64,000 nt of DNA, from NCBI GenBank assembly GCA_947629575.1, contig CANREF010000002.1, positions 124,001 through 188,000 on the forward strand, in the 5' to 3' direction. The position numbers and the translations under genes were made by a program. Each line of letters opens with the position of its first letter. The stretch's first letter is position 1. Source of the stretch: an uncultured Clostridia bacterium. GTDB lineage: Bacteria > Bacillota > Clostridia > Christensenellales > Borkfalkiaceae. This document shows positions 60,334 to 64,000 of the stretch, one piece after another. Below the pieces are notes generated by a model. It worked only from the letters and a program-made list of their open reading frames with translations, had not been told where the DNA came from and did no database searches.

Positions 60334-60777
60334 ATGAAGGTCATTCTCAAAACAGATGTAAAAGGCAGCGGCAAGAAGGGAGACATCATCGAGGTCTCCG
60401 ACGGTTATGCAAAGAATTTCCTGCTCAAAAAGGGCTTGGCGCAACCCGCCACCGCCACGGGGATCAACGACGTCGAACAGCGCAAGAATGCCGACGCCTT
60501 CCACAAGGCGGAGAGCGTGAAGGCGCAAAAGGAACTCAGGGAAAAGATCGACGGGCTCACCGTTCCCGTCTCCATCCGCGCGGGCGAAAACGGCAAGGTG
60601 TTCGGCTCGGTCACCACAGACAAGATCGCCTCCGCCCTCGCAGAGCTCGGGTTTGAAGTGGATAAAAAGCGCATCTCCACGAAAGAGCCCATCAAAAACG
60701 TGGGCGAGTACGAGGCGGAAGTGCGCCTCATGGAGGGCGTCGTTGCCAAGATCAAAGTCGTCGTCTCCCCCCTGTAA
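60334..60777 (+). CDS. rplI: 50S ribosomal protein L9
   Basis: 147 residues, standard length. N-terminal MKVILKTDVKGSGKKGDIIEV and DGYAKNFLLKKGLA, long connecting helix, C-terminal domain with GKVFGSVTTDKIASAL. Binds 23S rRNA near the L1 side. ATG 60334 after AAAGGAG. Alone here, without rpsF, ssb, rpsR or dnaB that often accompany it. Confidence 0.97.
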   Translation: MKVILKTDVKGSGKKGDIIEVSDGYAKNFLLKKGLAQPATATGINDVEQRKNADAFHKAESVKAQKELREKIDGLTVPVSIRAGENGKVFGSVTTDKIASALAELGFEVDKKRISTKEPIKNVGEYEAEVRLMEGVVAKIKVVVSPL

Positions 60778-60793
60778 AATCTCAAAAACTTCT

Positions 60794-60820
60794 GCCATCG
60801 GCATTGCCGATGGCTTTTTT
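60794..60820 (+). terminator. rplI terminator
   Basis: Perfect 9-bp stem GCCATCGGC / GCCGATGGC, loop ATT, then T6. Confidence 0.95.
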
Positions 60821-60894
60821 GTTTGCCCTCTTTCTCCGCACGTCATGTTGAGCGCAGCCGAAACATGGCGTCATTCCCGCCACTTTCTGTCTCT

Positions 60895-60929
60895 TATCAT
60901 AGTATTATGTCACACATAGTACTATGATA
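60895..60929. repeat. Short palindromic repeat, copy 6 (fullest)
   Basis: Arms TTATCATAGTATTATG and CATAGTACTATGATAA around spacer TCACA: 16-base arms with one mismatch. Each inner half, such as CATAGTACTATG, is itself a palindrome. Used here as the reference copy. Confidence 0.85.
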
Positions 60930-60984
60930 ACACGCCTATATTGGGAGACTGAGACAAGTTTGGGGGCGAAAAAGGCGCAATAAA

Positions 60985-61016
60985 AGGAAAAGCGGCGGAA
61001 TAAATATTCCGCCGCT
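60985..61016 (-). terminator. adhE terminator
   Basis: AGCGGCGGAATA / TATTCCGCCGCT inverted repeat, followed on the minus strand by TTTTCCTTTTATT. Confidence 0.8.
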
Positions 61017-61095
61017 CTCCCCTTTGCTCCGCAAACTTGGCACTGAAAAACGGAGCTGCAAGGAAGCTGAAATTCCGTACTCGAAAGACCTTACG

Positions 61096-63711
61096 TCATT
61101 TCCGCGTAATTCCGTAATAGGAATTGAGATACATTTGTTTGATCTCGGCGATGAGCGGATAGCGCGGATTCGCGCCCGTGCACTGGTCGTCGAACGCCGC
61201 CTCCGACATTTCGTCGAGCTTAGAGAGGAATTGCTCCTCGGTATATTTGTCTTTGAGGGCTTCCCGAATGGTCGCGGGCTGGCCGATGGCGCGCTGCAAC
61301 TCACAGAGCTTTTCGATCAGCGCCTCGACGAGTTCCTCATCGCTCTCCCCTTTCAGCCCGAGATAGCGCGCGGCGTCCGCATAGCGCGCCCGCGCCTGAG
61401 GATAGGCGTACTGCGGGAACGTACCCATTTTGGCGGGCGCTTCGCTGCTGTTGAAGCGGATGACTTCCACGAGCAAAAGGCTGTTCGCCATGCCGTGCGG
61501 CAGGTGGAAATAAGAGCCGAGCTTATGCGCCATGGAATGGCAGACGCCCAAAAAGGCGTTGGCGAACGCCATTCCCGCCATGGTCGCGGCGATGGCGACC
61601 TTCTCCCGCGCGAGCGCGTCCTGCGCGCCCTTCTCATAGGCGGAAGGGAGATAGCGGAAGAGCAGCCCGAGCGCTTCCTTGGCGATCCCGTTCGTAAGGT
61701 CGGTCGCCATGACGGAGGCGAGCGCTTCGAGCGCATGGCTCACAGCGTCGATGCCCGAACAGGAAGTGAGCCCCTTGGGGATATCCATCATGAGGTCGGC
61801 GTCTACTATCGCCATGTCGGGCAGAAGGGCGTAATCGGCGAGCGGGTACTTCGTGCCCGTCTCCCCATCGGTGATGACGGCAAAAGGCGTGACTTCGCTC
61901 CCCGTGCCCGCCGTGGTGGGAACGGCGACGAGCATCGCCTTCTCTCCCATCGGGGGGAATTCGTACACCCGCTTGCGGATATCCATGAACCGCATCGCCA
62001 TGTCCTCAAACCTGACTTCGGGGTGTTCATAGAGCACCCACATGATCTTGGCGGCGTCCATGGGCGAGCCGCCGCCCACGGCGATGATGACGTCGGGACG
62101 GAAGAGCTTCATCTGCTCCACTCCCTCCTTCGCGCAGGCGAGGGTGGGATCGGGCGAGACGTGGAAAAAGGTCGCAAAGGAGATGTTCTGCTCGGTCAAA
62201 GAGCGCTCGATCTGCTTTGTGAAGCCGCTCTCATAGAGGAAGGAGTCGGTGACGATGAACGCCCGTTTCCTGTGATAGACCTCCGAGAGTTCCCTGAGGG
62301 CGGGAAAGAGGCAGCCGCGATTGAAATAAACTTTTTGAGGGGCTCTGAACCAGAGCATATTTTCTCTCCTTTCGGCGACCGTCTTGATATTGAGAAGGTG
62401 TTTGACGCCGACATTCTCCGAGACGGAATTTCCGCCCCAGCTTCCGCAGCCGAGGGTGAGCGACGGCGGGAAGCGGAAATTGTACAGATCTCCGATCCCC
62501 CCGTGCGACGAGGGCGTATTGACGACGATGCGGCAGGTGCGCATCCTCTCGCGGAAACGGGTCAGTTTGTCCTTTTCCGTTTCGGCATTGAGATATATCG
62601 AGGAAGTGTGCCCCAAGCCGCCGTCGCGGACGAGGCGGTCCGCTTTTTCGATCGCGTCCTCAAAGTCTTCGGCGCGGTACATCGCGAGCACGGGCGAGAG
62701 TTTTTCGTGGGCGAATGCCTCGCTCTGATCCACGCTCTCCACTTCGCCGATCAAAACTTTAGTCCCCTCCGGGGCTTCGAAGCCCGAAAGCTGAGCGATC
62801 TTGCGCGCGGACTGCCCGACGATGCGGGCGTTCAGTGCGCCGTTGATGATGATCGTATTTCTGACTTTCTCGGTCTCCTCGGGGGTGAGGATATAGCCGC
62901 CTCGATAGCGAAGTTCCTCCTTGAAGGCGTCATAGATGTTTTTATGGACGATGACCGACTGCTCGGAAGCGCAGATCATGCCGTTGTCGAAGGTCTTGGA
63001 ATGCAGGATCGAGGAAACGGCGAGTTTGATATCGGCGGTCTCGTCTATAACGGCGGGAGTGTTGCCCGCGCCCACGCCGAGGGCGGGCTTTCCCGAGGAA
63101 TACGCCGCCTGCACCATGCCCGGTCCGCCCGTTGCAAGGATGAGGTCGGCTTCCCGCATGAGCATCCCCGAGAGCGGAACGGTGGGAAAGTCTATCCAGC
63201 CGATGATGTCCTCGGGCGCGCCTGCCGCCACTGCCGCCTCGAGCACGATCCGCGCCGCCTCAATGGTGCTCTTCTTCGCCCGCGGGTGCGGGGAGATGAT
63301 GAGCCCGTTGCGGGTCTTCAGGCACAGGAGGCACTTGAAAATGGCGGTGGAAGTGGGATTGGTGGTGGGAATAACCGCTGCGATCACACCGATAGGCTCG
63401 GCGATGCGGGTGTAGCCCGCGCTCTCGTCCCGCTCGATGACCCCGCAGGTCCTCTCGTTCTTGTAGGCGTTGTAGATATATTCGGAGGCGTAGTGGTTCT
63501 TGATCACCTTGTCCTCCACGACCCCCATGCCCGTCTCCTCGACGGCGAGCTTGGCGAGCGGGATGCGCGCCTTGTTCGCGGCGATCGCGGCGGCACGAAA
63601 GATCTCGTCCACCTGTTCCTGCGAATAGGAGGAATATTTTTGCTGGGCGGCTCTCACCCGCGCCAGCCCTTTTTTGAGCGATTCCTCGTCGTTGACAATG
63701 AACTCTTTCAT
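61096..63711 (-). CDS. adhE: Bifunctional acetaldehyde-CoA/alcohol dehydrogenase AdhE
   Basis: 871 residues, normal AdhE length. N-terminal CoA-acylating aldehyde dehydrogenase (IPTTNPTSTAIFKCLLCLKT; catalytic Cys in NGMICASEQSV near 250), linker, then Fe-type alcohol dehydrogenase (VGGGSPMDAAKIMWVLYEHP, AVSHALEA, CHSMAHKLGSYFHLPHG with iron ligands). Turns acetyl-CoA into ethanol, regenerating two NAD+ in fermentation; forms spirosomes. ATG 63711 with GGAG 14 bases upstream. Own promoter. Confidence 0.97.
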   Translation of the reverse strand: MKEFIVNDEESLKKGLARVRAAQQKYSSYSQEQVDEIFRAAAIAANKARIPLAKLAVEETGMGVVEDKVIKNHYASEYIYNAYKNERTCGVIERDESAGYTRIAEPIGVIAAVIPTTNPTSTAIFKCLLCLKTRNGLIISPHPRAKKSTIEAARIVLEAAVAAGAPEDIIGWIDFPTVPLSGMLMREADLILATGGPGMVQAAYSSGKPALGVGAGNTPAVIDETADIKLAVSSILHSKTFDNGMICASEQSVIVHKNIYDAFKEELRYRGGYILTPEETEKVRNTIIINGALNARIVGQSARKIAQLSGFEAPEGTKVLIGEVESVDQSEAFAHEKLSPVLAMYRAEDFEDAIEKADRLVRDGGLGHTSSIYLNAETEKDKLTRFRERMRTCRIVVNTPSSHGGIGDLYNFRFPPSLTLGCGSWGGNSVSENVGVKHLLNIKTVAERRENMLWFRAPQKVYFNRGCLFPALRELSEVYHRKRAFIVTDSFLYESGFTKQIERSLTEQNISFATFFHVSPDPTLACAKEGVEQMKLFRPDVIIAVGGGSPMDAAKIMWVLYEHPEVRFEDMAMRFMDIRKRVYEFPPMGEKAMLVAVPTTAGTGSEVTPFAVITDGETGTKYPLADYALLPDMAIVDADLMMDIPKGLTSCSGIDAVSHALEALASVMATDLTNGIAKEALGLLFRYLPSAYEKGAQDALAREKVAIAATMAGMAFANAFLGVCHSMAHKLGSYFHLPHGMANSLLLVEVIRFNSSEAPAKMGTFPQYAYPQARARYADAARYLGLKGESDEELVEALIEKLCELQRAIGQPATIREALKDKYTEEQFLSKLDEMSEAAFDDQCTGANPRYPLIAEIKQMYLNSYYGITRK

Positions 63712-63734
63712 GGCATTTACACTGCTCCATTTAC

Positions 63735-63763
63735 AGTTTATACCAAAAAGGTCATTTTGTCAA
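63735..63763 (-). promoter_or_regulatory. adhE promoter
   Basis: TTGACA (63758-63763), 17-base spacer, TAAACT (63735-63740). No obvious Rex site (TTGTGAAnnnnTTCACAA type) nearby. Confidence 0.75.
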
Positions 63764-63787
63764 TTGTTTGGGAAAAAATCGGCGCAC

Positions 63788-63823
63788 AAAAAAACCGCCC
63801 TTCCCCCGCGGAGAAAGAGCGGT
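63788..63823 (-). terminator. Terminator of the SGNH hydrolase gene
   Basis: ACCGC / GCGGT outer stem with a partly paired inner CTTTCTCC / GGGGAAG part and T7 behind it on the minus strand. Confidence 0.65.
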
Positions 63824-63833
63824 CTTTGCAAAC

Positions 63834-64000
63834 TCAAATATGTTCGATGTAATCCTCGCCGAAGAGGGTATAAACGATGGTCTGCGCGTACAGCCGCGAC
63901 ATGAAGTCGTTGGGGTGGTTGATGTTGTTCCCCGTCCAATCGCGGAAGCGCTTTCCCGCCTTGTTCAGGCTGTCCACGCTGCTGTACACCGTGGCAACGC
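63834..64000 (-). CDS. SGNH/GDSL-type hydrolase, C-terminal fragment
   Basis: Only the last 55 residues are in the window (RFRDWTGNNINHPNDFMSRL then YAQTIVYTLFGEDYIEHI). The NHPNDF block, with its His, is the end-of-domain motif of SGNH hydrolases, so an esterase or acetylxylan-type enzyme is likely. The gene enters from beyond 64000. Confidence 0.6.
   Translation of the reverse strand, partial: VATVYSSVDSLNKAGKRFRDWTGNNINHPNDFMSRLYAQTIVYTLFGEDYIEHI

Larger units (their letters stand above)
60821..61095. other. Intergenic space between convergent rplI and adhE
   Basis: Holds a short piece of a repeat module (CGTCATGTTGAGCGCAGCCG), the fullest short palindromic repeat and the adhE terminator. 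No gene seen. Confidence 0.7.

Noticed and set aside
61096-63800. Rex-type redox operator in front of adhE
   Set aside because: No TTGTGA...TCACAA palindrome was found between the promoter and the start codon.

Overview
The window looks like the chromosome of an anaerobic member of the Firmicutes, class Clostridia, with fairly high GC by eye. The evidence is an mraZ-rsmH-ftsL-PBP division cluster, mutS-mutL-miaA behind miaB, murB-PHP-whiA, dnaE and pfkA, the oxygen-sensitive NrdD/NrdG ribonucleotide reductase, AdhE, an NfnAB-type transhydrogenase and CwlD (an endospore-germination amidase). Most genes lie on the minus strand. I see no tRNA, rRNA, prophage, transposase or CRISPR array. A closer placement (for example Christensenellales-like) would be a guess.

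Layout: 1-3.3 kb is the dcw-type cluster with a MraZ operator and promoter. 3.4-4.6 kb holds divergent murI and rpsT. 4.7-10.5 kb is an XRE-cupin regulator followed by potABCD polyamine uptake. 10.9-14.5 kb has two ABC exporters. 14.5-22.9 kb is miaB / mutS-mutL-miaA / a PLP enzyme. 23.1-26.1 kb has divergent sirtuin and a class A PBP. 26.1-35.8 kb is one long minus-strand run: cwlD, acyl-ACP thioesterase, carA, a CarB fused to a DapF-like domain, a small membrane protein, cysteine desulfurase and thiI. 36.1-38.4 kb is NfnAB. 38.5-40.5 kb has DegV and DUF1848. 40.5-45.5 kb has an rRNA methyltransferase, a K+ uptake pair and two COG0523 GTPases, one with a striking His/Asp repeat tract. 46-50.4 kb has an M29 aminopeptidase and nrdDG under a probable NrdR box. 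50.6-59.8 kb has pfkB, pfkA, dnaE, whiA, PHP and murB. 59.9-64 kb has a candidate structured RNA, DUF1540, rplI, adhE and the end of an SGNH hydrolase.

Most unusual: (1) the CarB C-terminal fusion to a DapF-like domain in which both catalytic cysteines are replaced (Ala 1146, Ser 1285). (2) A short double-palindromic repeat, six copies in 64 kb, three of them inside reading frames and one supplying a start codon. (3) A dozen mosaic intergenic repeat islands built from shared hairpin modules, often sitting between genes expected to be co-transcribed. (4) An unassigned five-hairpin RNA candidate next to DUF1540. (5) Three genes whose promoter geometry predicts leaderless mRNAs.

Nearly every promoter I could recognise has the TTGACA / TATAAT pattern with a 17-base spacer, and most genes have a clear AGGAGG-type ribosome binding site, so the exceptions stand out. 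Function calls are from reading protein motifs; no database search was possible.
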